Shown here piece after piece: positions 55,488-63,772 of a DNA stretch of 64,000 nt. How positions within the stretch are numbered: position 1 is the stretch's first letter; every line of letters begins with the position of its first letter. The translations under genes were made by a program, and so were the position numbers. A model generated the notes under the pieces. The model was given only the letters and a program-made list of their open reading frames with translations. It was not told where the DNA came from and searched no databases. This stretch comes from Cupriavidus sp. (lineage in GTDB: Bacteria > Pseudomonadota > Gammaproteobacteria > Burkholderiales > Burkholderiaceae), in contig JAPSLC010000017.1 in assembly GCA_031181345.1 (NCBI GenBank), positions 1-64,000 on the forward strand, given 5' to 3'.

Positions 55488-56243
55488 GTGAGTCCCTCAG
55501 CAGAACTGCTGGAGCAAGTCGAATCCCTTCAGAACATCCTTGTTTCTCAAGCTACAGGTGGGCATGAGGAGGAGGCTGACTATGCCGCGCTTCGGGATGT
55601 CCTCTTGGCGCGGACGGAACTGGCTACTTTGGCCCCAAAGTTCGTGCGGACCAGCCGCAGCCTGAGCCAGTTCTGGCAGTTCATTAAGTACAAGTTTCCC
55701 TCTTACGCAGAGCGCAGAACCTACCTCTGGGATGAATTCCGCCCACTCTTGGAGCGGATTGAGCAAGGGCACACTGGTCCCGCTGACGAAGCGGTCACGG
55801 CAGCTATTGAGAAATTCGACGCTGAGCACCTTCAGACAGCCTGGCGTAAGGCGCTAGAGCGGCGACAGACTGACCCGGAGGGGGCCATAACGATGGCCCG
55901 GACCCTGCTGGAGACCGTGTGCAAGCACATCCTAGACGAAGTAGGCACGGCCTACGGTGAGTCTCCAGACCTTCCCGAGCTGTACCGCCTTACGTCTAAG
56001 GCGCTAAATCTAGCCCCCAGCCAGCACACAGAAGGCGTCTTCAAGCAGATTCTTGGCGGTTGCCATTCAGTGGTGGAGGGCTTAGGCGCTTTACGGAACA
56101 AGCTCAGCGACGCACACGGTACGGGAAAGCGCGCGGTCAGGCCAGCCCCAAGACATGCGGAGCTTGCGGTGAACCTTTCAGGGGCGCTGGCGCTCTATTT
56201 GCTCGCTACATTTGAGGGGCAAGCCGGCACCTCGGGACGGTAG
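55488..56243 (+). CDS. Abortive-infection family protein (Abi C-terminal domain)
   Basis: This 251-residue protein has, in the last 125 residues, the pattern of the abortive infection C-terminal domain: ITMARTLLETVCKHIL, LPELYRLTSKALNLAPSQHTE and VEGLGALRNKLSDAHGTG. The N-terminal half is helical and unrecognised. The start is GTG at 55488, preceded by GGAG; no ATG is better placed. Base composition is visibly lower in GC than the flanking core genes. It would act as a single-gene phage defence factor. Immediate neighbours are tRNA-Ser upstream and a decayed region downstream. Confidence 0.78.
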   Translation: MSPSAELLEQVESLQNILVSQATGGHEEEADYAALRDVLLARTELATLAPKFVRTSRSLSQFWQFIKYKFPSYAERRTYLWDEFRPLLERIEQGHTGPADEAVTAAIEKFDAEHLQTAWRKALERRQTDPEGAITMARTLLETVCKHILDEVGTAYGESPDLPELYRLTSKALNLAPSQHTEGVFKQILGGCHSVVEGLGALRNKLSDAHGTGKRAVRPAPRHAELAVNLSGALALYLLATFEGQAGTSGR

Positions 56244-56821
56244 GCCAGCGCCATTTTTGCTGGCCCCGTACTGACCATGCTACGCGATGGCCTGTCCTTA
56301 GAAGTCTGCCTTGCTTGCTGAGGGGCGGGGCACTCCATCCACGAAGATCACCCTCGGTGCCTTTCCATCTGCGTCCATGATCTTCTTTCTGAATGCTCCA
56401 ATTCTTGCTTCTGAGGCGCCCCCATTGTCGATGACAAGATATATCCCGCGTGTGGCGTTTTCCGCTTGCTGGTAAATTGGAAGCTGCAAGCTGATGGCGG
56501 GGCTGTGGCAGCTTAGAGGCTGTTTGCCCGCGCGCAGTCAAAAAGGGCCGAGAAGACTACCCCGGCTTCCATACAGGGGTTAGCTGTTCGACTAGACAGG
56601 CAAGTAGATAGGCTTTAGGTTCTCAACCCCACGTCGGTTTTTGTGTGCCTACGCCATCGTCTTGTGGGTAGATGACGCTTGCGGACGCTTGATGGCAAAG
56701 CTAGACTCACCGAATAGTCGAGAGCGCTGAGACATCGGTGCGTTGGACGATTGTTCCACTCGGCTTACCTCATACCTGAGCGGACCGCAAAGCGGTCCGC
56801 TTTTTCGTTAGCGGGTGCGCT
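56244..56821. other. Decayed accessory stretch between the Abi and DUF3800 genes
   Basis: Nothing intact is seen in 578 bases. On the minus strand, 56298 to about 56550 is open and ends IYLVIDNGGASEARIGAF...PRVIFVDGVPRPSASKADF. It reads like the C-terminus of a larger protein, possibly a PDDEXK-type nuclease, but lacks its upstream part. Base composition is mixed. The last 40 bases hold the terminator at 56780-56805. Confidence 0.5.
56780..56805 (+). terminator. Rho-independent terminator
   Basis: GCGGACCGC (56780-56788) and GCGGTCCGC (56792-56800) form a perfect 9-bp stem with an AAA loop, followed by five T. It lies only 16 bases before the DUF3800 start codon, so either that gene is expressed from readthrough or its promoter overlaps the hairpin. 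Confidence 0.93.
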
Positions 56822-57727
56822 GTGTATCTTCTCTACCTGGATGAGTCGGGCCACGTCCACGATCCGGCGACGAAATTCTTCGTCCTAGCCGGATTCGGTG
56901 TCTTTGAACGACAGACCCACTGGCTTGAGTCGCATATCGATCCGATTGCAGAGCGGTTCAGCGCTACCGAGCCTGGAAACATCGAGTTCCACGGTGCGCC
57001 AATGCGCACCGGAAAGGACGAATGGCAGGGCATCAAGCCGGCGGATCGAGTGCAGGCGGTAGTCGATATTCTTGGCTTGCTGGCCGACCCTCGACTGAAG
57101 CTCAAGGTGTTCGCGTCAGTGATCGAGAAAAGCACGATGGCGACCGACCAGATCGTCCAACGAAGTTTCGAGAACGTCGCGCGCGAGTTCGACCGGTACC
57201 TGACGTCGATGTACCGAGCCAAGCGCTCCAATGCGCAGCGAGGGCTCGTGATCGTCGACAAGAACAGCTATGAAGAAAAGCTCCAGGCCCTGTCGCGCGT
57301 TTTCAAACACCAGGGGCATACCAACGGCAAGCTGCGCAACTTTGCTGAAGTGCCGCTCTTTCTCGATTCGAAGGCCTCTCGCCTCATCCAGATGGCGGAC
57401 CTGATTGCGTACTGGATATTCCGCTACTTCGAAAGCGGGGACGACCGAGGTTACCGGCTCATAGCGCCGTACATTCACGGCAGGAAGGGAGCCCGGACTG
57501 GTCTGATCGCTTCGCTAACGGAGGAGACGCACCAACGGCTGGCGAATCTTCCGGTCCCGACGTTTCCCTTTCCGACACCGAGCCAACGAACGCCGGCATC
57601 AAGGCATCGCATGGGTTACTCGCGCTGCGGCGCTTCGGCTTTGCCGGACGTCGGCCCTTCTACACGGTCGACACCGTCCCAGTCCCCGCCTTGTCCACCT
57701 CCCCCACCCTCTCCGGCGGCGCCGTAA
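56822..57727 (+). CDS. DUF3800 domain protein with run-on C-terminus
   Basis: This is a 301-residue reading from a GTG start (56822). Residues 1 to about 245 are DUF3800: YLLYLDESGH with the first acidic residues, GLVIVDKNSYEEKLQAL, LFLDSKASRLIQMADLIAYWIFRYFE. DUF3800 proteins resemble RNase H-like nucleases and are common in mobile and defence regions. The final 55 residues (RTPASRHRMGYSRCGASALPD..., then Pro-rich) look like out-of-frame core DNA, and the gene overlaps the amidase 3' end by 68 bases. The original stop was probably lost at the island junction. Confidence 0.75.
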   Translation: MYLLYLDESGHVHDPATKFFVLAGFGVFERQTHWLESHIDPIAERFSATEPGNIEFHGAPMRTGKDEWQGIKPADRVQAVVDILGLLADPRLKLKVFASVIEKSTMATDQIVQRSFENVAREFDRYLTSMYRAKRSNAQRGLVIVDKNSYEEKLQALSRVFKHQGHTNGKLRNFAEVPLFLDSKASRLIQMADLIAYWIFRYFESGDDRGYRLIAPYIHGRKGARTGLIASLTEETHQRLANLPVPTFPFPTPSQRTPASRHRMGYSRCGASALPDVGPSTRSTPSQSPPCPPPPPSPAAP

Positions 57728-59192
57728 CAATCGAGCGCAACGCCGGCTCGGCCGGCTCCAGCCTGTCGAGATCCGGCTTCGGGCGCGACAAGCCAGGCAT
57801 CGAAGCGAACGCCGATTCCATCGCCTGTGCCACGCCGAGCGTCAGCGTATCCCCGCGGAATGGGCCGGTGATCTGCAGGCCGAACGGCATGCCGGCCTCG
57901 TCGATGCCGCAGGGCAAGGCGAGGCAGGGGTGGGTGGTCAGCGTCACCACATAGGTCAGCGCCAGCCAGCGGTAGTAGTTCTCCTGCTTGGCGCCCTCGA
58001 CGACGTCCGCGTAGAGCTGGGTCCATGGGAACGGCGAGACCGGCGTGGTCGGCGACAAAATCACGTCGTAGTCGCGGAAGGCCTGCTGGAAGCGCTGCAG
58101 GATGCGGGTCTGCTCGGCCTGCGCCCACGCGCTGTCGACCAGCGACATGCGGGCGCCGATCTCGTAGTTGGCGCGCGTATTGGGTCCGAGGCTGTCGGGA
58201 TCGCGCTCGTAGGTGTCGCGCAACGAGGCGACGAAGCTCTCGGCGCGCAGCACGTCGAAGCAGCGGTGCACGTCGCCCAGGTCGAACGCGACCTCGTCGC
58301 AGGACTTGAACAGGTGCCGCATCGCGGCGATGCGCGCGCGGAAGACGCGGCGGATGTCGGGATCGACGGCGCAGCTGCCGAAGTCCTCGGTCCAGCCCAC
58401 ACGCAGTCCCGATAGATCGACGTGCGCGGGCGTCAGGAACGAGAGCGGATCGACCGCATGGCTCAGCGGATCGCCCGCCGACTCGCCGGCCGATGCGGCC
58501 AACTGCAGGCAGGCATCGGCCACCGTGCGGCCCATGGGGCCGACCACGGAGATCGGCGTCCATCCGAGCAGCTTGCGCGAGTTCGGCACCAGCCCGGGCG
58601 ACGGGCGAAACCCGACGACCCCGCATTTCGCGGCGGGAATACGCAACGACCCGCCCGTATCCGAGCCCGTGCAGACCGGCAGCAAGTCCGCAGCCAGCGC
58701 TGCCGCCGAACCGCCCGACGAGCCGCCCGCGTTCAGGTTCGGATTGAAGGGATTACCGGTGGCGCCCCACACGGCGTTGCGCGAATTCGCGCCCGCCCCC
58801 ATCTCGGGAATATTGGTCTTGCCGACGACCACGGCGCCGGCCCGCCGCAGCCGCGCCACCAGCGTGTTGTCCTGCGCGGGCACATTGCTCCGGTACAGCG
58901 GCGAGCCGTAGGTTGTCAGCAGGCCGGCGGTCGCCTCGAGGTCCTTGACGCCGAGCGGCAGGCCATGCAGCAGGCCGAGCGACTCGCCGCGCATCACGGC
59001 CTGTTCGGCCGCCCTCGCCTCCTCGCGCGCGCGTTCGTAGCAGGTGGCGGTGATCGCGTTGATCAGCGGGTTGTAGCGCTCGATCCGCGCGATGCAGGCC
59101 TCGAGCAGTTCCACCGGCGAAATCTGGCGGGCGCCGATCAGGCGGCGCAGTTCGACGGCGGACAGCGAAGTCAGTGCGTTCTGGTCGGACAT
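57660..59192 (-). CDS. Amidase signature family hydrolase
   Basis: This 510-residue amidase has the Ser-Ser-Lys catalytic set: Lys in GLPLGVKDLEA, and the Gly/Ser-rich signature NAGGSSGGSAAALAADLLPVCTG followed by SDTGGSLRIPAA. The length fits AtzF/GatA-like enzymes that hydrolyse amides or aryl amides. Substrate unknown. It starts at the ATG at 59192, six bases after the receptor gene, and is read leftward with it. Context with a solute receptor, LysR regulator and amine oxidase suggests use of an amide or amino compound. Confidence 0.92.
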   Translation of the reverse strand: MSDQNALTSLSAVELRRLIGARQISPVELLEACIARIERYNPLINAITATCYERAREEARAAEQAVMRGESLGLLHGLPLGVKDLEATAGLLTTYGSPLYRSNVPAQDNTLVARLRRAGAVVVGKTNIPEMGAGANSRNAVWGATGNPFNPNLNAGGSSGGSAAALAADLLPVCTGSDTGGSLRIPAAKCGVVGFRPSPGLVPNSRKLLGWTPISVVGPMGRTVADACLQLAASAGESAGDPLSHAVDPLSFLTPAHVDLSGLRVGWTEDFGSCAVDPDIRRVFRARIAAMRHLFKSCDEVAFDLGDVHRCFDVLRAESFVASLRDTYERDPDSLGPNTRANYEIGARMSLVDSAWAQAEQTRILQRFQQAFRDYDVILSPTTPVSPFPWTQLYADVVEGAKQENYYRWLALTYVVTLTTHPCLALPCGIDEAGMPFGLQITGPFRGDTLTLGVAQAMESAFASMPGLSRPKPDLDRLEPAEPALRSIVTAPPERVGEVDKAGTGTVSTV

Positions 59193-59198
59193 GGCGAA

Positions 59199-60191
59199 TC
59201 AGTCCAGCTTGATGTTGGCGCGCTGGGCGATGGCCCGCATCTGCGGAATCTCCTTCTCGATCAGCGCGCTGACCTGCTTGCCCGATGCGAACGACGGCTC
59301 GATGCCGTTGTCGGCCAGCTTCTTGCGCGTATCGGGGTCGGCGATCGTATCGGCCAGGGCCTTCTCGAGCTTGGCGTGCACCTCCGGCGGCAGGCCGCGC
59401 GGCGCGACCAGCGCGATCCACGTGCTGGCATCCATGCCGGGATAGCCGCCCTCGGCGACGGTCGGCACATTGGGCAGCAGCGACGAGCGCTTCGCCGTCG
59501 TCACCGCGATGGCCTTGACCTTGCCGGCCCGCACCTGCGGCAGCGCGGCGGCGACGGTGTCGATGCTGAAGGGAATCTGGCCGCCGATCAGATCGGTCAT
59601 GGCAGGCGCGCTGCCCTTGTACGGCACGTGCAGCAGCTTGGCACCCGTCAGGTTGAGCAACTGCTCGCCGGCGAAATGCGCGGTGGTGCCGGCACCGAAC
59701 GAACCGTACGAGTACTTGCCCGGCTCGTTCTTCGCCGCGGCCACGAACTCCTTCAGGTTGTTCACCGGCACATCGCGATTGGCCAGCAGGATCAGGCCGG
59801 TGACGCCGATCAGGCCGATCGGCTCGAAGTTCTTCTGTGGGTCGTACGGCAGCTTCGGATAGACCGCGGGATTGACCGTGAACGTCGTGCCGGAACTGGC
59901 CAGCAACGTGTAGCCGTCCGGCGCGGCCTTGGCGACGTAGCTGGCGCCGACCACGGTACCGGCGCCCGGCCGGTTCTCGACCACGATGGTCTTGCCGAGC
60001 CGCTCGCCGAGCTTTTGCGCGACGATGCGCCCGACCACATCGGTGGCGCCGCCGGGCGGAAATGGCAGCACCAGCTGGATCGGCTTGGCGGGGAAGCTGT
60101 CCTGGGCCGACGCCGCCGACGGGGCCATCGCAACGAGCGCCAGGCCGGTGGCGGCAAACAGGAAACGGATGGGTGAGGCGGAAGGACGCAT
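59199..60191 (-). CDS. Bug-type periplasmic receptor (TctC family)
   Basis: This 330-residue tripartite-tricarboxylate-transporter receptor has a signal peptide (about 1-29, cleavage after ASA before QDSFPAKPIQLVLPFPPGG). Family blocks are GRPGAG-like ENRPGAGTVVGASYVAKAAPDGYTLL, SSGTTFTVNPAVY and DLIGGQIPFSIDTV. Bug receptors are abundant in Bordetella and Cupriavidus and bind carboxylates or amides. No TctA/TctB genes lie in the window. The start at 60191 gives the normal signal peptide; an upstream ATG at 60230 adds 13 residues. Confidence 0.92.
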   Translation of the reverse strand: MRPSASPIRFLFAATGLALVAMAPSAASAQDSFPAKPIQLVLPFPPGGATDVVGRIVAQKLGERLGKTIVVENRPGAGTVVGASYVAKAAPDGYTLLASSGTTFTVNPAVYPKLPYDPQKNFEPIGLIGVTGLILLANRDVPVNNLKEFVAAAKNEPGKYSYGSFGAGTTAHFAGEQLLNLTGAKLLHVPYKGSAPAMTDLIGGQIPFSIDTVAAALPQVRAGKVKAIAVTTAKRSSLLPNVPTVAEGGYPGMDASTWIALVAPRGLPPEVHAKLEKALADTIADPDTRKKLADNGIEPSFASGKQVSALIEKEIPQMRAIAQRANIKLD

Positions 60192-60299
60192 GGGTGGCTC
60201 TCTCGTAGGAATCCAAGGCGACGCCGGCACGAGCGCGTCGGCTCGATGTCATCCTAATGTCAAACTTCGCATAGAATCGTCGCAATGTTTCGAACGCAT

Positions 60300-60318
60300 G
60301 ATTGCCGAAACGGCAATC
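60300..60318. promoter_or_regulatory. Palindrome upstream of the LysR gene (GATTGCC/GGCAATC)
   Basis: GATTGCCGAAACGGCAATC is part of a longer perfect inverted repeat (CATGATTGCCG at 60297-60307 with CGGCAATCATG at 60311-60321). It lies between the divergent receptor and LysR genes and matches the T-N11-A layout of LysR-type sites. A nearly identical copy is at 61323-61341. Confidence 0.75.
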
Positions 60319-60403
60319 ATGGGAGCAAACCCGGAAGGGGTTTTCCCCAGGGCGCTCCGACTCTTTTCCCGGCCCTTCCCCGACCCTTTCACCTCGATAT
60401 CCC

Positions 60404-61324
60404 ATGTCCTATCGGGCCCTGCAGGAGACCGCGGTGCGCTACTTCCTGGAAGTGGTTCGCACCGGCTCGGTCAAGGATGCGGCGATCAAGCTGAACGTCG
60501 CGCCATCGGCGGTCAGCCGGCAGATCGCCAAGCTCGAAAGCGAGCTCGACACGCTGCTGTTCGATCGGCGCGCGCGCGGGCTCGTCCCCAATGCCGCGGG
60601 CGAGCTGCTGGCCGCGTTTGCCAAGCGTTCGCAGCAGGACATCGAGCGCGTGGCCGGCGATATCCAGGCGCTGCGCGGCCTGCGCGTCGGGCGCGTGCGG
60701 CTTGCGGCGGTCGAGGGCATCGCGCACGAGTTCCTGCCGAATCTGGCCGCCAGTTTTCGCGAGACCCATGCGGGCATTCACTTCGAGCTCGAGGTCTGTC
60801 CGCAGGGCGATATCGCGCGGCGCATCCGCGACGGCGAGGCGGATATCGGCATCACGCTGGCGTGGTTGCCCGAGCCGGAAATCCACGTGGAGCTGCGGCA
60901 CCCCGCTCCGGTGCTGGCGGTGATGGCGCCGGACCATCCGCTGGCGCGGCACCGGCAACTGTCGCTCGCGCAGGTCGCCACCTATCCGCTGGCGCTGCCG
61001 CCGAAGGACAGCTCCGTCCGGCAATTGCTCGACGCCAGCTGCAGCCGGCAGGGCCTTCGCTATCAGACGGTGTTCTCCAGCAACCAGCTCGATTCGCTGG
61101 TCAGCTTCGCGGCGGCCGGCGGCGGCGCGATCTGCTTCTACGGCGAGGTATCGATCCGCGGCAGGCTCAAGGCGGGCACCATCGCGGCGGTGCCGCTGCG
61201 CGATCGCGAGATGAACGAGCGGCAGATCGAGGTGCAGACGCTGGCCAACCGCAAGCTGCCGCCAGCCGCGCGCGCTTTCGTCGATCATCTACGGCAGGGC
61301 CTGATCGAGTTTCCGCATTCGTGA
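60404..61324 (+). CDS. LysR-type transcriptional regulator
   Basis: This 306-residue LTTR has its winged helix-turn-helix at residues 3-65 (VRYFLEVVRTGSVKDAAIKL, APSAVSRQIAKLESELDTLLFDR) and a periplasmic-binding-like effector domain after about 90. It diverges from the receptor/amidase pair, with 212 bases between the start codons. It is likely autoregulated and probably controls both the receptor/amidase side and the oxidase side, because the same palindrome occurs in front of each. Effector unknown. Confidence 0.93.
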   Translation: MSYRALQETAVRYFLEVVRTGSVKDAAIKLNVAPSAVSRQIAKLESELDTLLFDRRARGLVPNAAGELLAAFAKRSQQDIERVAGDIQALRGLRVGRVRLAAVEGIAHEFLPNLAASFRETHAGIHFELEVCPQGDIARRIRDGEADIGITLAWLPEPEIHVELRHPAPVLAVMAPDHPLARHRQLSLAQVATYPLALPPKDSSVRQLLDASCSRQGLRYQTVFSSNQLDSLVSFAAAGGGAICFYGEVSIRGRLKAGTIAAVPLRDREMNERQIEVQTLANRKLPPAARAFVDHLRQGLIEFPHS

Positions 61325-61341
61325 TTGCCGAAACCGCAATC
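61323..61341. promoter_or_regulatory. Second copy of the LysR-site palindrome
   Basis: GATTGCCGAAACCGCAATC differs by one base from the copy at 60300-60318. It overlaps the LysR stop codon and lies 158 bases upstream of the amine-oxidase gene. Confidence 0.75.
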
Positions 61342-61422
61342 GAGCATTCGGAATATTGCGCGCGTCGCATGTCTTCACCACGGCGTGGCGCGGCGAAAAT
61401 CCAGCTACCAACCTGGCCCAGC

Positions 61423-61476
61423 CGATCCACCTCATCCAACTGATTCACCTGATTCACCTGATTCACCCGATCCACC
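61423..61476. repeat. 9-bp tandem repeat upstream of the DadA-like gene
   Basis: Six 9-base units run head to tail: CGATCCACC, TCATCCAAC, three perfect TGATTCACC (61441-61467) and CGATCCACC. The array ends 22 bases upstream of the start codon, so unit gain or loss would alter the spacing of the leader. Confidence 0.92.
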
Positions 61477-61498
61477 TTTCCCGCGAGTCGCTGCCTTC

Positions 61499-62737
61499 AT
61501 GTCACAGGAAATCCTCGTTCTCGGCGCCGGCATGGTCGGTGTCAGCACCGCCCTCGCGCTGCGCCACCGCGGGCACCATGTCGTCCTCGTCGATCGCGCC
61601 GCGCCGGGCACCGAGACCTCCTACGGCAATGCGGGATTCATCCAGCGCGAGGCGGTGCAGCCGTATGCGTTCCCGCGCGACTGGAAAACGATCCTGCGCG
61701 TGATCGCCCGCCGGGGCAACGACGTGCGCTACCACCCCGGCGCGATGCTGCGGCTGGTGCCGGTGCTGGCCCGGTACTGGCGCGAATCGGCACCGGACCG
61801 CTACGCCGGCACGATCGCCGCCTATGCGGCACTGGTCCGGCATTGCGTCAGCGAACACGAAAAGTTGATCGCCGCCGCCGGTGCGGAGGATCTCGTCAGC
61901 AAGTCCGGATGGCTGGAGGCATACCGCACGCAACGCGCCTTCGATGACACGGTGCGGACCGCGACAATGGTCGCGCGCGAGCACGGTCTCGATTGCGCCA
62001 TGCTAGATGGTGCCGCGCTGCGGGCCGCCGAGCCCGCGCTGCATGGTGGCCTGGCCGGCGCGATCCATTGGCGCGATCCGTGGACCGTCAGCGATCCCGG
62101 TGAACTGGTGCAGCGCTATGCGGCGCTGTTCGAACGGCAAGGCGGCATCGTGCGCCGCGGCGATGCCGCGACGCTGCAGCCCGACGGCAGCGGCTGGCGC
62201 GTGATGACCGAGACGGGGCCGCTGTCGGCGGCGCAGGCCGTCATCGCGCTGGGTCCGTGGGCGTCGGCGCTGACGCGGCCGCTCGGGTATCGGCTGCCGC
62301 TGTTCATCAAGCGGGGCTACCACCGTCACTACGCCAGCGCACGCATGCCGTCGCTGCCGCTGCTCGACGCGGAACGCGGCTTCGTGCTGGCGCCGATGCG
62401 GCGCGGCCTTCGCGTGACGACGGGCGCCGAGTTCGCTCACCACGAGGCGCCGCCGACGCCGGTGCAATTGGCGGCGGCCGAGCGCTACGCACGCGAGCTC
62501 GTCGATCTGGGCGCGCCGGTGGAGCCCCAACCGTGGATGGGCGCACGGCCATGCGTAGCCGACATGCGCCCCGTGGTCGGGCGCGCACCGCGCCATCGCG
62601 GCCTGTGGTTCCATTTCGGCCATGCGCATCAAGGCTTCACGCTCGGCCCGGCGACTGCGCGCCTGCTGGCCGAACTGATCGACGGCGAGACGCCCTACGT
62701 CGATCCGCGGCCCTACGATCCGGTGCGCTTCGAGTAA
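61499..62737 (+). CDS. DadA-like FAD-dependent amino-acid/amine oxidoreductase
   Basis: This 412-residue DAO-family flavoprotein begins MSQEILVLGAGMVGVSTALAL, with the dinucleotide motif and the family's R-G-H (LRHRGHHVVLVDR). It also has ETSYGNAGFIQ, typical of DadA, and C-terminal RPVVGRAPRHRGLWFHFGHAHQGFTLGPATARLLAEL, also typical of this group (each quoted in part). It would deaminate a D-amino acid or related secondary amine. It lies downstream of LysR and its second palindrome. Confidence 0.9.
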   Translation: MSQEILVLGAGMVGVSTALALRHRGHHVVLVDRAAPGTETSYGNAGFIQREAVQPYAFPRDWKTILRVIARRGNDVRYHPGAMLRLVPVLARYWRESAPDRYAGTIAAYAALVRHCVSEHEKLIAAAGAEDLVSKSGWLEAYRTQRAFDDTVRTATMVAREHGLDCAMLDGAALRAAEPALHGGLAGAIHWRDPWTVSDPGELVQRYAALFERQGGIVRRGDAATLQPDGSGWRVMTETGPLSAAQAVIALGPWASALTRPLGYRLPLFIKRGYHRHYASARMPSLPLLDAERGFVLAPMRRGLRVTTGAEFAHHEAPPTPVQLAAAERYARELVDLGAPVEPQPWMGARPCVADMRPVVGRAPRHRGLWFHFGHAHQGFTLGPATARLLAELIDGETPYVDPRPYDPVRFE

Positions 62738-62820
62738 GACGCGAATGTCATGCAAAATCCGATGGCAGCAACGGCGAGCGGCGCTTTGCGCGGCGCTCGC
62801 CCAACCCCATCGGAGGTCGC

Positions 62821-63309
62821 ATGCATCTCGAAGGCTCCTGTCACTGCGGCGCGGTCCGCTTCAGCGTGGAATCGCCCTGGCCCTATCCCTATCTGCATTG
62901 CTACTGCTCGATCTGCCGCAAGACCGCGGGCGCTGGCGGTTATGCCGCCAATATCGGCGCACGCCATGACACCTTGCGCGTACGCGGGCGGCAGCACATC
63001 GGGATCTATCACGCCGTGATGCGCGAGCCCGGCAAGCGCGCCAGGCGTTCGCCGATGGAGCGGCACTTCTGCACGAAGTGCGGCAGCGCATTGTGGGTAC
63101 GCAATCCGGACGAGCCGGAGCGCGTCTATCCGCATGCCTCGGCCATCGATACGCCGCTGCCGCGCCCGCCGGAGATCGTCGAGGCCGAGCTCGACTCGGC
63201 GGCGTCTTGGGTCGACGTCCCCAGCGGCAAGGGGCATGTGCATTGCGCACAGTGGCCCGAGGAGTCGCTGGCGCAATGGCATCGGCGACACGGTCTGGAG
63301 CAGTCCTGA
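62821..63309 (+). CDS. GFA (glutathione-dependent formaldehyde-activating)-family zinc protein
   Basis: This 162-residue protein has the GFA cysteine pattern: GSCHCGAVRF, CYCSICRKTAG and FCTKCGSALWV, which bind zinc ions. GFA-family members include S-hydroxymethylglutathione synthase-like proteins, but the enzymatic role of most is unproven. The start is the ATG at 62821, after a 74-base leader. It reads in the same direction as the oxidase. It lies 83 bases past that gene's stop. Confidence 0.87.
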   Translation: MHLEGSCHCGAVRFSVESPWPYPYLHCYCSICRKTAGAGGYAANIGARHDTLRVRGRQHIGIYHAVMREPGKRARRSPMERHFCTKCGSALWVRNPDEPERVYPHASAIDTPLPRPPEIVEAELDSAASWVDVPSGKGHVHCAQWPEESLAQWHRRHGLEQS

Positions 63310-63442
63310 GCCGCGCTGAGCCGCATTGCGCAGGGGCGGCGCATCGCCCGATGTACCGCGCTGCGCGGCAGGACGACATTCACATGGCTGCTATTCTTGG
63401 CGCTCCGTCGATACACGACAGACAACGACACCGCGCCATCCC

Positions 63443-63772
63443 ATGCACTGGATCTACCTGTCCATCGCCATCGTCGCCGAAGTCATCGCCACCACCGCGC
63501 TGAAGGCCGCCGCCGGCTTCACCCGCCCCCTGCCCTCGCTGGTGGTCGTGATCGGCTATGCGATTGCCTTCTTCTGTCTGTCGCTGACGCTGCGCAGCGT
63601 GCCGATCGGTATCGCCTACGCGATCTGGTCGGGCGTCGGCATCGTGCTGGTGTCGGTGGCGGCGTGGCTGCTGTTCGGCCAGCGGCTCGATCTGCCGGCG
63701 CTGCTCGGCATCGCGCTGATCATGGCAGGCGTGCTTGTCATCAATCTGTGGTCGAAGTCGGTAACGCATTGA
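63443..63772 (+). CDS. Small multidrug resistance (SMR) family exporter
   Basis: This 109-residue four-helix membrane protein matches EmrE/SugE-type proton-coupled exporters. The first helix contains the essential membrane glutamate (IAIVAEVIATTALKAAAGF, Glu13). YAIWSGVGIVLVSVAAWLLFG is the typical third-helix block with GVG, and ALIMAGVLVINLW ends the fourth. It functions as a dimer and could export quaternary ammonium or guanidinium compounds. The start at 63443 matches the family. Confidence 0.92.
   Translation: MHWIYLSIAIVAEVIATTALKAAAGFTRPLPSLVVVIGYAIAFFCLSLTLRSVPIGIAYAIWSGVGIVLVSVAAWLLFGQRLDLPALLGIALIMAGVLVINLWSKSVTH

Noticed and set aside
55354..57700. Direct repeat of the tRNA-Ser 3' end as an attachment-site pair
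   Set aside because: Looked for TCTCTCC/TTCGAATCCCC-type repeats at the right side of the island; none was seen, and no integrase gene is present.
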